From the NCBI GenBank assembly GCA_017849455.1, contig JAFIGX010000014.1, forward strand, positions 310,001-374,000: a stretch of 64,000 nt of DNA. Direction: 5' to 3'. The DNA comes from Pseudobacter sp. (GTDB lineage: Bacteria > Bacteroidota > Bacteroidia > Chitinophagales > Chitinophagaceae). The position numbers were made by a program, and so were the translations under genes. Positions 52,438-61,825 of the stretch are shown here, piece after piece (the first letter of the stretch is position 1; every line of letters starts with the position of its first letter). The notes beneath the pieces were generated by a model, which had not been told where the DNA came from, did not search any database, and was given only the letters and a program-made list of their open reading frames with translations.

Positions 52438-53577
52438 ATGTATGTTGCGAATTATCTACCGATCCTAAAACAACCTGTATTGGGCAAAGCAGCCTGGATA
52501 AAGAACCCGGTCATCTCCTTTTTCCTGCATTATATCGTGTGGGAGTTCCTTTATATGTTGATGGGGGTTCCGGGACTGCTGACCATCCAGGACCCGAACT
52601 GGAATTTTTTCCTGTTCAACTACATTGGCCTGGGCACTGTCAATTTCATTCTTTTCTATACCTGCGCTTTTTTCATTATCCCGACTTTCTTTATCAGGCG
52701 CAGGCGACTGCTTGAACTGGCCCTGATCTGCATAGCCATAGCAGTATTGTTCACTTTCCTGAAATACAAGATCGAGAACTGGTATTACAAGGACCTGCTG
52801 GAAAGGGCCAAATCCCTGGCCAGCGTTACCAATACCGGCAGACGCGTGCAGGCCCTTCCACTCCTGCCATTTGCCAGTGGCCCTTATTTCAGGACCTATA
52901 TCTGGTTCAATTTCCTGGTCATCATCATTGCCTTTGCCTATCGTCTCTTATTGGTTTGGTACAGGCATGAAAAGATCACCCGTGAGTTGGAGAACCAGAA
53001 GCTGCAGGCGGAATTGTCGTTCCTGAAAATGCAGATCAACCCCCATTTCCTTTTCAATGCCCTCAACAATATCTACAGTATGGCCGTGCTCGAAAAAAGC
53101 AGGAGGACGGGCGACGGGATCGTAAAACTCTCGTCCCTGATCCGGTATATGCTGTATGAAAAAGAAGATGAGCAATTCAAGGTGAGCCTCGACAAAGAGA
53201 TCTCGCATATCAATAATTTCATCGACCTGGAAAAATTAAGGCACGATGGGGATATCAATATCCTTTTCTCGATCGAAGGGGATACGATCGACAAAAGAGT
53301 GCCTCCTCTCCTGCTGTTCCCACTGATCGAGAATGCGTGCAAGCACGGTGTGCTTCAAGACCCGAAAAGGCCCGTCAATATCCAGCTTGCCATCAGGGGC
53401 AGGCAGCTCGATTTCACCATTCATAATTTCAAGAATGATTTTTTGAAAGACCAGTCCGGTGGTATCGGCCTCACCAATGTCCGCAAGCGGCTCGACCTGC
53501 TGTATGCAGGCCGTCATGAACTCATCATCCGCGAAACGGACAATGATTTTTTCGTGCAATTACAATTACCTTTATAA
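52438..53577 (+). CDS. LytS-type sensor histidine kinase
   Basis: A 379-residue membrane kinase of the PF06580 family. Four hydrophobic helices (about 25-175), coiled coil, then SFLKMQINPHFLFNALNNIY containing the phospho-accepting His, and the ATPase domain with LLLFPLIENACKHGVL and SGGIGLTNVRKRLDLLY. Its TAA stop shares one base with the ATG of the regulator gene (TAATG), so they are translationally coupled. Confidence 0.92.
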   Translation: MYVANYLPILKQPVLGKAAWIKNPVISFFLHYIVWEFLYMLMGVPGLLTIQDPNWNFFLFNYIGLGTVNFILFYTCAFFIIPTFFIRRRRLLELALICIAIAVLFTFLKYKIENWYYKDLLERAKSLASVTNTGRRVQALPLLPFASGPYFRTYIWFNFLVIIIAFAYRLLLVWYRHEKITRELENQKLQAELSFLKMQINPHFLFNALNNIYSMAVLEKSRRTGDGIVKLSSLIRYMLYEKEDEQFKVSLDKEISHINNFIDLEKLRHDGDINILFSIEGDTIDKRVPPLLLFPLIENACKHGVLQDPKRPVNIQLAIRGRQLDFTIHNFKNDFLKDQSGGIGLTNVRKRLDLLYAGRHELIIRETDNDFFVQLQLPL

Positions 53578-54314
53578 TGGCAACAAATGAACAGACAATG
53601 CTGCAATGCCTGGTAATCGACGACGAACCCCTGGCGATCAAACTGCTGGAAGACCATATCGGTAAGGTCCCCTTCCTGAAACTCGCCGGTTCCAATTCCA
53701 ACCCCCTGGAAGCCCTGATCGCCTTCAATCAGGCCCCTGTTGACCTTATCTTCCTGGATATCCAGATGCCGCAACTCAATGGCGTGCAGTTCATGCAGCT
53801 CCTGCAGAACCGCGCCCAGGTGATCATTACCTCCGCATTCCAGGAATATGCTATCGAAGGGTTCGAGCACAATGTGGTTGACTACCTGCTCAAGCCCATC
53901 TCCTTCGAAAGGTTTTACCGGGCAGTGGAAAAAGCCTGGAAGCTGAAACATCCCGCCACCCATCTGCCTGCAAGCCCGGAGATCTTTCCCGCTACCGGTG
54001 GTTATATCTTCATTAAAGTGGAAACCAAAATGGTACGGGTGGAACTGGATGATATATTGTATGTGGAAGGGCTGAAGAATTATTTATCCATCTATACCAA
54101 AACACAAAGGATACTCACCCTGCAATCCATGAAGCAATTGGAGGAAACGCTTCCCCCTAACAGGTTCATCCGGGTGCACAAATCGTATATGGTGGCACTC
54201 GACAAGATCAATACCATCGAGCGGCAGGAGATACTGATCGGCAATACCATTATCCCGATAGGGAGCACCTACGCCGATAATTTTTTCAATATGCTGAACA
54301 GGCTGAAAGCCTGA
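53577..54314 (+). CDS. LytTR-family response regulator
   Basis: A 245-residue regulator with a receiver domain (phospho-acceptor Asp61, KPISF) and LytTR DNA-binding domain (YIFIKVETKMVRVELDDILY, RFIRVHKSYMVALDKI). It is coupled to the upstream kinase. Candidate binding repeats lie upstream of the operon at 52276-52304. It may govern the adjacent TlpA-like gene or the uptake locus downstream. Confidence 0.93.
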   Translation: MATNEQTMLQCLVIDDEPLAIKLLEDHIGKVPFLKLAGSNSNPLEALIAFNQAPVDLIFLDIQMPQLNGVQFMQLLQNRAQVIITSAFQEYAIEGFEHNVVDYLLKPISFERFYRAVEKAWKLKHPATHLPASPEIFPATGGYIFIKVETKMVRVELDDILYVEGLKNYLSIYTKTQRILTLQSMKQLEETLPPNRFIRVHKSYMVALDKINTIERQEILIGNTIIPIGSTYADNFFNMLNRLKA

Positions 54315-54482
54315 GAAAATAAAATCGTTTAAATTCTATACGTATTATAAGTATTATGATTTAAGTTTACACCTACTAACATGCTTTTAGCTATTAAACC
54401 TCACCCTCTGCTCCGGCAGATCATCACGATAGTTTACAGCCATTGACGATCATTATTCCGAATTTTAAATGGCAGTCCTCAA

Positions 54483-55091
54483 TTGCAAAATGAAAATCGA
54501 CATACAGACAAGGTCCGGTCTGTACAGGAAGATGCATGGCTTCTGGAACAACTGGCAAATGGCAGTAACGATGCCTATATCGAGCTCTATAAGCGTTACC
54601 AGCCTGTATTGCAACGCTATCTTCATCCTTTCATGACCGTGGAAGAGCCGGAAGAGATCATCCAGGACATCTTTATCAAGATCTGGACCAAGCGGGAGGC
54701 TTTAACGGCCGTTCGTTCTTTCGAACAATATATTTTCCGAATGGCCCGCAACCGGCTGCTCGATCTGCATAAAAGCCGGAAGGCCAGGCTGGACCGCGAG
54801 ACGATCGTTCACCAGCAATCCGGCACTGGCGCCGGACTCCCCGCAGAACTCGAGTACAAAGAGTTTTATAATTATGCAGTGAATGCCATCGGCAAATTAC
54901 CTCAACGCCAACGCATGATCTATGAGCTGAGCGTATTCCAGGATCGTTCCCTCGATGAGATCGGCAAGGCATTGGGAATATCCAAATCGGTCGTCATCAA
55001 ACAGCTATATCTCGCCACCCGCTTCGTCCGCCGTGAGATGCAACGCTATGGCCGGATGCTTCTCCTGTTCCTACTGCTGAGATTTTTTTAA
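54483..55091 (+). CDS. ECF RNA polymerase sigma factor
   Basis: A 202-residue FecI-like sigma factor. Region 2 spans about 20-95 (DAYIELYKRYQPVLQRYL, EEIIQDIFIKIWTKRE, FRMARNRLLDLHKSR) and region 4 about 130-185 (LPQRQRMIYELSVFQDRSLD, EIGKALGISKSVVIKQLYLA). It starts at TTG 54483; no ATG fits the frame upstream of region 2. A hydrophobic end (MLLLFLLLRFF) is common in Bacteroidota ECF factors and could interact with membrane FecR. First gene of the uptake locus. Confidence 0.92.
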   Translation: MQNENRHTDKVRSVQEDAWLLEQLANGSNDAYIELYKRYQPVLQRYLHPFMTVEEPEEIIQDIFIKIWTKREALTAVRSFEQYIFRMARNRLLDLHKSRKARLDRETIVHQQSGTGAGLPAELEYKEFYNYAVNAIGKLPQRQRMIYELSVFQDRSLDEIGKALGISKSVVIKQLYLATRFVRREMQRYGRMLLLFLLLRFF

Positions 55092-55153
55092 AAAAACGGC
55101 GGTAGATCGTCCATGATCTTTCCCCTGCGTCGTCTTCCTGGTAATCAAGCTAT

Positions 55154-56362
55154 ATGAATTACCGCCACCTGTTACCAAAATTTGCTGCCGGGACTGCCAC
55201 CGCAGATGAGCGCAGGGCCTTTCATCAATGGCTGGAAACCTTATCCATCCAGGAATTCCAGGAAGTAGTGACCGATTATGAAAAGCTTTTATCAGCTCAG
55301 TCCAGTTTCGATCCCTACAATGTTGCCTTGCTCGATCAACTGCTCAGCAGTATCCAGCAGGAAAAAGAAAAACCGATGGCCGTTCACCGGGTGCAATTCC
55401 TCCGGACCGCCTGGTTCCGTTATGCAGCGGCCATCCTGGTGATCGTTGCAGGGCTAGTTATCTATTATAGTATACCGCCCAATTCCTCCAAATCCATCAA
55501 ATCTCCCCAGATCCAGGTTCAGACGCCTGACATCCAACCTGGCAGGAACGGGGCATTGCTCACGCTGGCGGATGGAAGAACGATCGTGCTCGATAGCCTG
55601 GGCAATGGCGCCATCGCCAGTCAGGGTGGAACAGATGTAGTGCTGCAGAACGGACAGTTGGCCTACAATGAAACAACCCAGGCCGCCCATGACACGACAA
55701 AAGGCAAGGTCTTGTACAATACCATGCAAACCCCGCGTGGACGCCAGTTCCAGCTCACATTGCCCGACGGCACCAGGATCTTGCTCAATGCAGTTTCCTC
55801 TGTAAGATACCCCACTGCATTCACCGGTCATACCCGTGAAGTAGAGATCTCAGGTGAAGCATACCTGGAGGTGGCCAAAGACCCTTCCAAAAAATTCATC
55901 GTACATACGACCTATTCCACAGTTGAAGTATTGGGCACGCATTTCAATGTAAATGCTTATGAAGAGGAAGCCACCACCAATATCACGCTCCTGGAAGGAA
56001 AGGTTTTGGTGCATGCAGGGAGAGCGGCCAACGGCATTGCCCATAGTGAAATGAGTCCGGGGTACCAGGCGCAAGTACCGAATACAGCCAACCCAACCGT
56101 AATACTGGCGCCGGTAGACGTAGACCAGTTCGTGGCCTGGAAGAACGGCGTTTTCAATTTCCAGGGATACAGTGTGCCTGCCGTGATGCGCCAGATAGAA
56201 CGCTGGTATGATGTAGAGGTAGTGTATGAAAAAAATGTACCCAATATCGTATTCGGCGGCAAGGTGCAACGAAGCCTGAGCCTGTCGCAGCTTATCAAAG
56301 GGCTGGAAGATGAGCAGATCCATTTCAGGATTGAGGGAAGAAAATTGATTGTAACGCCATGA
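55154..56362 (+). CDS. FecR-type anti-sigma factor
   Basis: A 402-residue membrane regulator. A cytosolic N-terminal segment (1-85) would bind the ECF sigma factor; one transmembrane helix at about 88-106 (YAAAILVIVAGLVIYYS) is followed by a periplasmic FecR domain (RGRQFQLTLPDGTRILLNAV, GEAYLEVAKDPSKKFIVHT, VLGTHFNVNAYEEE) and a C-terminal DUF4974 domain (FNFQGYSVPAVMRQIERWYD). It receives the signal from the STN domain of the SusC protein encoded next and controls release of the sigma factor. Confidence 0.93.
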   Translation: MNYRHLLPKFAAGTATADERRAFHQWLETLSIQEFQEVVTDYEKLLSAQSSFDPYNVALLDQLLSSIQQEKEKPMAVHRVQFLRTAWFRYAAAILVIVAGLVIYYSIPPNSSKSIKSPQIQVQTPDIQPGRNGALLTLADGRTIVLDSLGNGAIASQGGTDVVLQNGQLAYNETTQAAHDTTKGKVLYNTMQTPRGRQFQLTLPDGTRILLNAVSSVRYPTAFTGHTREVEISGEAYLEVAKDPSKKFIVHTTYSTVEVLGTHFNVNAYEEEATTNITLLEGKVLVHAGRAANGIAHSEMSPGYQAQVPNTANPTVILAPVDVDQFVAWKNGVFNFQGYSVPAVMRQIERWYDVEVVYEKNVPNIVFGGKVQRSLSLSQLIKGLEDEQIHFRIEGRKLIVTP

Positions 56363-56454
56363 GAGATGAATAAATAGAACTGCATCCCGCTTATGCCTCA
56401 ACCAGCTAAAGACCTGAAAGAAGCTGTAGGGCTTCGGCGGGCAAAAAATAAAAA

Positions 56455-56484
56455 ACTGCTCCGGGCTCTGACCTCCGGAACAGT
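56455..56484 (+). terminator. Weak terminator-like hairpin between fecR and susC
   Basis: ACTGCTCCGG pairs with CCGGAACAGT (one mismatch) around a 10-base loop. The tail CGAATGTTTTG is poor, so it may attenuate rather than stop transcription. Confidence 0.4.
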
Positions 56485-56556
56485 CGAATGTTTTGAGCAA
56501 AATAAAAAGCAATTGGTAGACCGCTTTATTCATTAACCCAAAACTGTTGCAAAAGT

Positions 56557-59500
56557 ATGCAATTTAATGTTGGTAACTCCCGGACTTGTTCCGGGGTTGC
56601 TGCATCCCGGAATCATTACGGGGTGCTTTGTAACCAAACTGCTGTTGTACAACCGCTGCCATACCGGGAAGCCCCGGAAGCGGAGGTGCAACCACGTCAT
56701 TGGTACTTCATCCAAACGCTGCGTGTTATGAGACTGACCGCTTTTTTCCTCCTGGTCTTTTGCCTGCATGTAAGTGCAAAAGGCATTTCGCAAACCGTCA
56801 CATTTTCCGGCAGGGACGTGACGCTCGAAAAAGTGTTCACGGAGATCGAGAAACAGACCGGCTATTTCGTGGTCTGGAAATACAACCAGTTGAAACAGGC
56901 CAAACCTGTTACCATCACTGCGCAGGCCATGCCGGTAAAAGAATTTCTCGAGCAGGTGCTGAATGATCAGCCACTGGGATATTCCATCGAGAACCAGACC
57001 ATTTTTATCAGTTTACGGGCTGCAAGGGCGATCCCATTCGTACCAGGGATCATGTTCGAAGAGCAGGCCCCGCCACCCATCACCGGCCGCATAACCGATG
57101 AGAACGGTAATCCGCTGGCAGGCGTGAATATCGTAGTGAAAGGAAGCACGAAAGGTGTGATCACCGATGCCAATGGCAATTTCAAAATTGCCGCCGATCA
57201 TGGTGATGTGCTGGTCTGTTCATTCGTTGGTTTCCGTAGCAAGTATGTAACACTGGGGAAAGAAGCGACCGTGAACGTAGTACTCACCAAATACGTGCTG
57301 GAAATGGCCGATGTGGTGGTGAGCGGATTCCAGGACAGGAAGAAATCAGTGATGGTAGGGTCCGTGGCAGTGGCCACCAGCAAAGACCTCGAGAACTCAG
57401 GCATTACCACTTTCGATAAAGCGCTCGCGGGAAAACTGCCCGGCGTTTATGTACAAAGCGTTTCCGGCCGCCCTGGTGAAACGGGCAAGATCATCATCCG
57501 TGGTATCAATACCCTCACCGGTAATGTTGACCCCCTCTATGTGTTGGATGGAATGCCCTTGCAGGCAGGAGAAGTATCCGGCGGTATGAATACACTTATC
57601 ACAAATGGTATCGGCAACATTCCTCCTGAGAACATTGAAAGTATTACTATCCTAAAAGATGCTACTGCGGCCTCCATCTACGGTTCGAGGGCAGCCAATG
57701 GCGTGATCGTGATCACTACCAAGAATGGTAAGATGGGGAACGATTATATCAACTATACAGGCAAGTTCACTACCACCATGCGGCCTGAGAACAAATTCAA
57801 TTTCATGAACTCGGCTGAGAAGGTCGCTTTTGAAAGAGGGATCAGGGACGACTATTATCCGCCTTATGAGAACGGAGGCCGGGTGATCCAGTTGCTGAGC
57901 CTGGCCGATAAAGGCGCCATCACCCGCGAAGAAGCCGAAAGGCAGATCGCATTGCTGGAACGAACCAATACCGATTGGATCAAGGCACTCTATCGTGTTG
58001 CTACCAGTCAATCGCACAATATCAGTTTCAGCGGAGGCAATACCAAGACCACCTATTATGCCGCATTCAATTATGTGGACGCACAGGGCACTCTCATACA
58101 GAACAGGTACCAGACAGGCGGTATCAATATGAAACTTTCCCGGTTCGTAACAGATAAGCTGCTTTTCAAAGTAAATCTGTACACAACCCTCAAACGAAAT
58201 ACAGAAGGCAACCCCGGTCCTGTGATCGACCCCTTCAAATATGCAGTATTCGCCAACCCTTATGAAAAGCCCTATAACGATGATGGCTCCTACGCCTCTG
58301 ATAATACTTACAGGGCCATCCCCTATTCTGTGGGCAGCAATTCTGCGTTATATTATTCCACTTTCAATATCATCCGTGAGTTGAAAGAGAACAGGCTCAC
58401 GAATACCTATGGTAATATCAGGGGACAGTTTTCCGTTGAATATGATTTCTTCAATCATTTTAAATACACCGGTAACCTGGTGGCCTCCTATACTTCCGTG
58501 CAGGACAAGGATGAATCCTACGGCGGCACCTATCGCTCCTGGTATTATAACTGGCTGAACAGTTCTTCCACCGGTGGTGGGGTATTGCCTGAATACAACA
58601 GGGGCTACCTGCAGGAGAACTCCGGCAGAACGATGGATTATACCGTTCGCAATACCATTGAATACAACAATACATTTGCCGGCAAACATTTCGTGCAGGG
58701 ATTCTTCGCCAATGAATTCGGCGCTGTCAAGAATGATCAGTTCAAGCACTTCAATCCCATCTACCTCCAGGAATATGCCATTGCCGGCTATCCCAGTTGG
58801 GACCTGGTGCCGGATAACCGGTTTTTCAATTTAGACCTCAACCGTTTCGGCGGAACGCTTACGAGGGAGAACAGAAGCGCTTCCTTTATCGGTTCGATGG
58901 CCTATTCGTATGATAACCGTTATGTGTTCAACGGTAATATCCGTTATGATGGCGTGGATATCATCGGCTCCGAAAACCAATTCGCGCCGCTCTGGTCGGC
59001 CGGTGTACGCTGGAATGCACATAATGAATCCTTCCTCAAAAAATACGACGGCGTACTGAATCGCCTCGTATTATCGCTTGGTTATGGTTACAGGGGAAGC
59101 ATCAACCGGAGTGTATTGCCCTTCCATACTTATACATTGGGAACAAACGTATATGCCAACCTGCCTACTGCTGTTAATTTCCTGTATGGCAACCCGGTGA
59201 TCAAGTGGGAGCAGAAAAAAGAGACTAACCTGGGACTGGAATTTTCACTCTTCAAAGGAAGGATCAATACAGAACTACGTTATTTCGATGAGGAAGTCTC
59301 CGACCTGCTCGATGATACCAAGACAGCCGCTTCTACCGGCCGGACTTCCGCCACCGTGAACATCGGGAACCTCACCAACAGGGGTGTGGAACTGAACCTG
59401 CGCGTGGAAGCTGTCAGAAATAAAAACCTATTGGTCGAACTTGGCGGTAATATCACGAAAGTAAAGAACACACTTACCAATGTATACCAGAAAGAACTTC

Positions 59501-60234
59501 CCGCGATCGCCAATTCCTATACCATGAATATCCAGGATTATCCTGTGAACGGTTGGTACGGATATAAATTCTCGCATGTAGACCCCGAATCGGGCAACCT
59601 GATCGTACATGCACAGAAAAAAATAACGAGCATGTCGGATGGCAAAGCACAAACGAGCTATGAAGATGCGCTGGTAGACCTCAGTAAGACCAGCCTGGCA
59701 GATATGCAAACCCTGTACCGCCCCTATTATCTCGGCCATAACGATCCTGAATGGTACGGAGGTTTCAACACAAGAGTTGTTTATAAGGCATTCGAGATGA
59801 CAGCGAATTTCGTATTCGCGGACGGCAGTAAGATCCTCAGCTTCCGCGACAGAAGGGAAGGTCCCAGTGGAGCTGCCAGCGACATCACTGCCAGTCGCAC
59901 CAACCGGTTGAAAGAAAACCTATACCGCTGGCGGCAGGCAGGTGATATCACCAATATTCCCATTTACCGTACTGCATCCACCAGTTATACCAATTATCTC
60001 ATCTCTACCGATATCGAGAACGGCGCCTACATAAAATGTACGGAGGTGGGCCTTTCCTGGAGAGCACCAAGGCAATTCCTGTCGAGGACGGCCATGAAAA
60101 CCCTGCGGGTAACATTGCTGGCCACCAACCTGTTCACAGTAAGCCCTTACAGTGGAACGGATGCTGAAACCAAAACACCTTTCGGCTATCCGAATACCAG
60201 GGCCTATGGAGTATCATTAACACTTGGATTCTAA
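56557..60234 (+). CDS. SusC/RagA TonB-dependent outer-membrane transporter with STN domain
   Basis: A 1225-residue outer-membrane barrel. A long N-terminal leader (1-57) precedes the signal-peptide core MRLTAFFLLVFCLHVSA; many Chitinophagaceae SusC proteins have such a leader, but an ATG at 56728 is the alternative start. Then come an STN domain (about 78-150, EKVFTEIEKQTGYFVVWKYN) for signalling to FecR, a carboxypeptidase-D-like repeat (ITGRITDENGNPLAGVNIVV), the plug (KALAGKLPGVYVQSVSGRPG, IESITILKDATAASIYGSRA) and a 22-strand barrel ending in YGVSLTLGF. It imports a SusD-bound substrate; which one is unknown. Confidence 0.95.
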   Translation: MQFNVGNSRTCSGVAASRNHYGVLCNQTAVVQPLPYREAPEAEVQPRHWYFIQTLRVMRLTAFFLLVFCLHVSAKGISQTVTFSGRDVTLEKVFTEIEKQTGYFVVWKYNQLKQAKPVTITAQAMPVKEFLEQVLNDQPLGYSIENQTIFISLRAARAIPFVPGIMFEEQAPPPITGRITDENGNPLAGVNIVVKGSTKGVITDANGNFKIAADHGDVLVCSFVGFRSKYVTLGKEATVNVVLTKYVLEMADVVVSGFQDRKKSVMVGSVAVATSKDLENSGITTFDKALAGKLPGVYVQSVSGRPGETGKIIIRGINTLTGNVDPLYVLDGMPLQAGEVSGGMNTLITNGIGNIPPENIESITILKDATAASIYGSRAANGVIVITTKNGKMGNDYINYTGKFTTTMRPENKFNFMNSAEKVAFERGIRDDYYPPYENGGRVIQLLSLADKGAITREEAERQIALLERTNTDWIKALYRVATSQSHNISFSGGNTKTTYYAAFNYVDAQGTLIQNRYQTGGINMKLSRFVTDKLLFKVNLYTTLKRNTEGNPGPVIDPFKYAVFANPYEKPYNDDGSYASDNTYRAIPYSVGSNSALYYSTFNIIRELKENRLTNTYGNIRGQFSVEYDFFNHFKYTGNLVASYTSVQDKDESYGGTYRSWYYNWLNSSSTGGGVLPEYNRGYLQENSGRTMDYTVRNTIEYNNTFAGKHFVQGFFANEFGAVKNDQFKHFNPIYLQEYAIAGYPSWDLVPDNRFFNLDLNRFGGTLTRENRSASFIGSMAYSYDNRYVFNGNIRYDGVDIIGSENQFAPLWSAGVRWNAHNESFLKKYDGVLNRLVLSLGYGYRGSINRSVLPFHTYTLGTNVYANLPTAVNFLYGNPVIKWEQKKETNLGLEFSLFKGRINTELRYFDEEVSDLLDDTKTAASTGRTSATVNIGNLTNRGVELNLRVEAVRNKNLLVELGGNITKVKNTLTNVYQKELPAIANSYTMNIQDYPVNGWYGYKFSHVDPESGNLIVHAQKKITSMSDGKAQTSYEDALVDLSKTSLADMQTLYRPYYLGHNDPEWYGGFNTRVVYKAFEMTANFVFADGSKILSFRDRREGPSGAASDITASRTNRLKENLYRWRQAGDITNIPIYRTASTSYTNYLISTDIENGAYIKCTEVGLSWRAPRQFLSRTAMKTLRVTLLATNLFTVSPYSGTDAETKTPFGYPNTRAYGVSLTLGF

Positions 60235-60244
60235 AACTAGCATC

Positions 60245-61795
60245 ATGAAAAATAGATTCACCATATATTTTCTGCTGGCAGCTATCCTGCTTTCGTTTGG
60301 CTGTAAGCGTTACCTCGACCTGCCACCGAAAAATCAACGGACCGTCACCACGCTGATCGATGTAAAATCACTCCTGGGTTCCTACCTGAAAGGTGTCGCT
60401 GAATTGAGGGTAAAACCATTGTACGGTACATACATGCCGATGGCGCCTGTGGCCGGCAACCTGCTATTCGAATCCTATTCCGACAATATCGATTTCGAAA
60501 CAGCCCTCACCCAAACCTATCTCAAATCCAACAACTATCACCTGAGGCTCGAGCAAGGCTATGCCGATTGGCTTTTATGGAATGATTTTACGACACCGGA
60601 AACGATCTGGTCGAACCACTACAGCGTCATCGGGTTCCTGAATGCACTTATAGATCAGATGGATGAGATCAAAGATGCCACGCAGGAGCAGCGAGACCAG
60701 GTGTTGGGAGAAATGTATGCTCACAGGGCATATTATTTCTTCAAATTACTGCAATACTTCGCACCATATAATAAAGGAGAGCTGGGTATTCCTGTATACC
60801 TGCACACCGGAAAGGGCGTACTTGGTGCAGAGATTGCCCGCAAAACGCAGGTAGAGGTATACAAGACAATCCTCGACGACCTGAACAAATCGATGGAGAT
60901 GATCAGGCGCACCACACCACAGTCAGGTTACAATATCTTCTTCAATGCCCGGTACCTGAACCACCTGTTGGCCCAGGTATACTGGTTCAAAGCCGAATCA
61001 CCGGCAAAGGAAGCAAACGACTATGCACAGGTGAAAAACTTTGCCATGGCTGCCGCAGATGGAACGGACGCTGTGATACCCACCACGGCAACAGGCATCA
61101 TCAATGCCTATGCGGCAAAAGATCCCAATTACCCTGCCGTTTGTATGGAGAATATCACACAGGGAGGCATCAGCGCGATCTATGGTTCCTGCTACCAATA
61201 TCTATCGCCAGGCGCCTACGGCCCTGAGAACATTCCACTTACTGCAGAATTCGCCAACCTGTTTGCCCCCGGCGATGTACGTATCCAGACGATCTTCAAC
61301 AATGATCCTAACCGGGCAGGTGGTAAAGTAGGCACTGCCGGCAAGACCCTGAACTGGGCCTGGCCTTCGGATGGAACTACGAGCGGTTCACTAAAAAGAG
61401 GCGATGCGTGCATCTTCAAACCGGAGGATGCGATCCTGATGCTGGCCGAAGCGCAGTTCAGGCTGAACGCGCCCGGCGATGCCATCACTACCCTGAACAG
61501 GTTCAAAGGGTTCAGGAATGCGGGCACAGCAAACGGGCTTTCAGGCGATGCATTGTTGCAGGAGATCATCAACGAGCGCCGCAAAGAATTTTTCGGCGAT
61601 TATGATAAGCGCTGGCTCGATCTGAAACGATTTGGGCAGAAAACGATCACGAGAAAATTGGTCTTCTTTTCGAAACAATACGATCTGACCGTTTCGCCTA
61701 ACGATTATCACTACGCACTGCCTATACCGTTATCGGAAGTGCAACAGAACCCGAATTTGGTCCCCAATGCGGGATGGGTACAGATCCAGTATTAA
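60245..61795 (+). CDS. SusD/RagB family lipoprotein
   Basis: A 516-residue surface lipoprotein that caps the SusC barrel and captures substrate. Lipobox LLSFGC gives Cys at about 19, followed by KRYLDLPPKNQRTVTTL, the usual SusD opening. TPR-like helices (GEMYAHRAYYFFKLLQYFAP) and the C-terminal block INERRKEFFGDYDKRWLDLK and YALPIPLSEVQQNPNL are characteristic. The ATG at 60245 is preferred to the upstream TTG. It starts 10 bases after susC. Confidence 0.95.
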   Translation: MKNRFTIYFLLAAILLSFGCKRYLDLPPKNQRTVTTLIDVKSLLGSYLKGVAELRVKPLYGTYMPMAPVAGNLLFESYSDNIDFETALTQTYLKSNNYHLRLEQGYADWLLWNDFTTPETIWSNHYSVIGFLNALIDQMDEIKDATQEQRDQVLGEMYAHRAYYFFKLLQYFAPYNKGELGIPVYLHTGKGVLGAEIARKTQVEVYKTILDDLNKSMEMIRRTTPQSGYNIFFNARYLNHLLAQVYWFKAESPAKEANDYAQVKNFAMAAADGTDAVIPTTATGIINAYAAKDPNYPAVCMENITQGGISAIYGSCYQYLSPGAYGPENIPLTAEFANLFAPGDVRIQTIFNNDPNRAGGKVGTAGKTLNWAWPSDGTTSGSLKRGDACIFKPEDAILMLAEAQFRLNAPGDAITTLNRFKGFRNAGTANGLSGDALLQEIINERRKEFFGDYDKRWLDLKRFGQKTITRKLVFFSKQYDLTVSPNDYHYALPIPLSEVQQNPNLVPNAGWVQIQY

Positions 61796-61825
61796 ATATG
61801 ATCGTTCAACATTGAAAAATACATT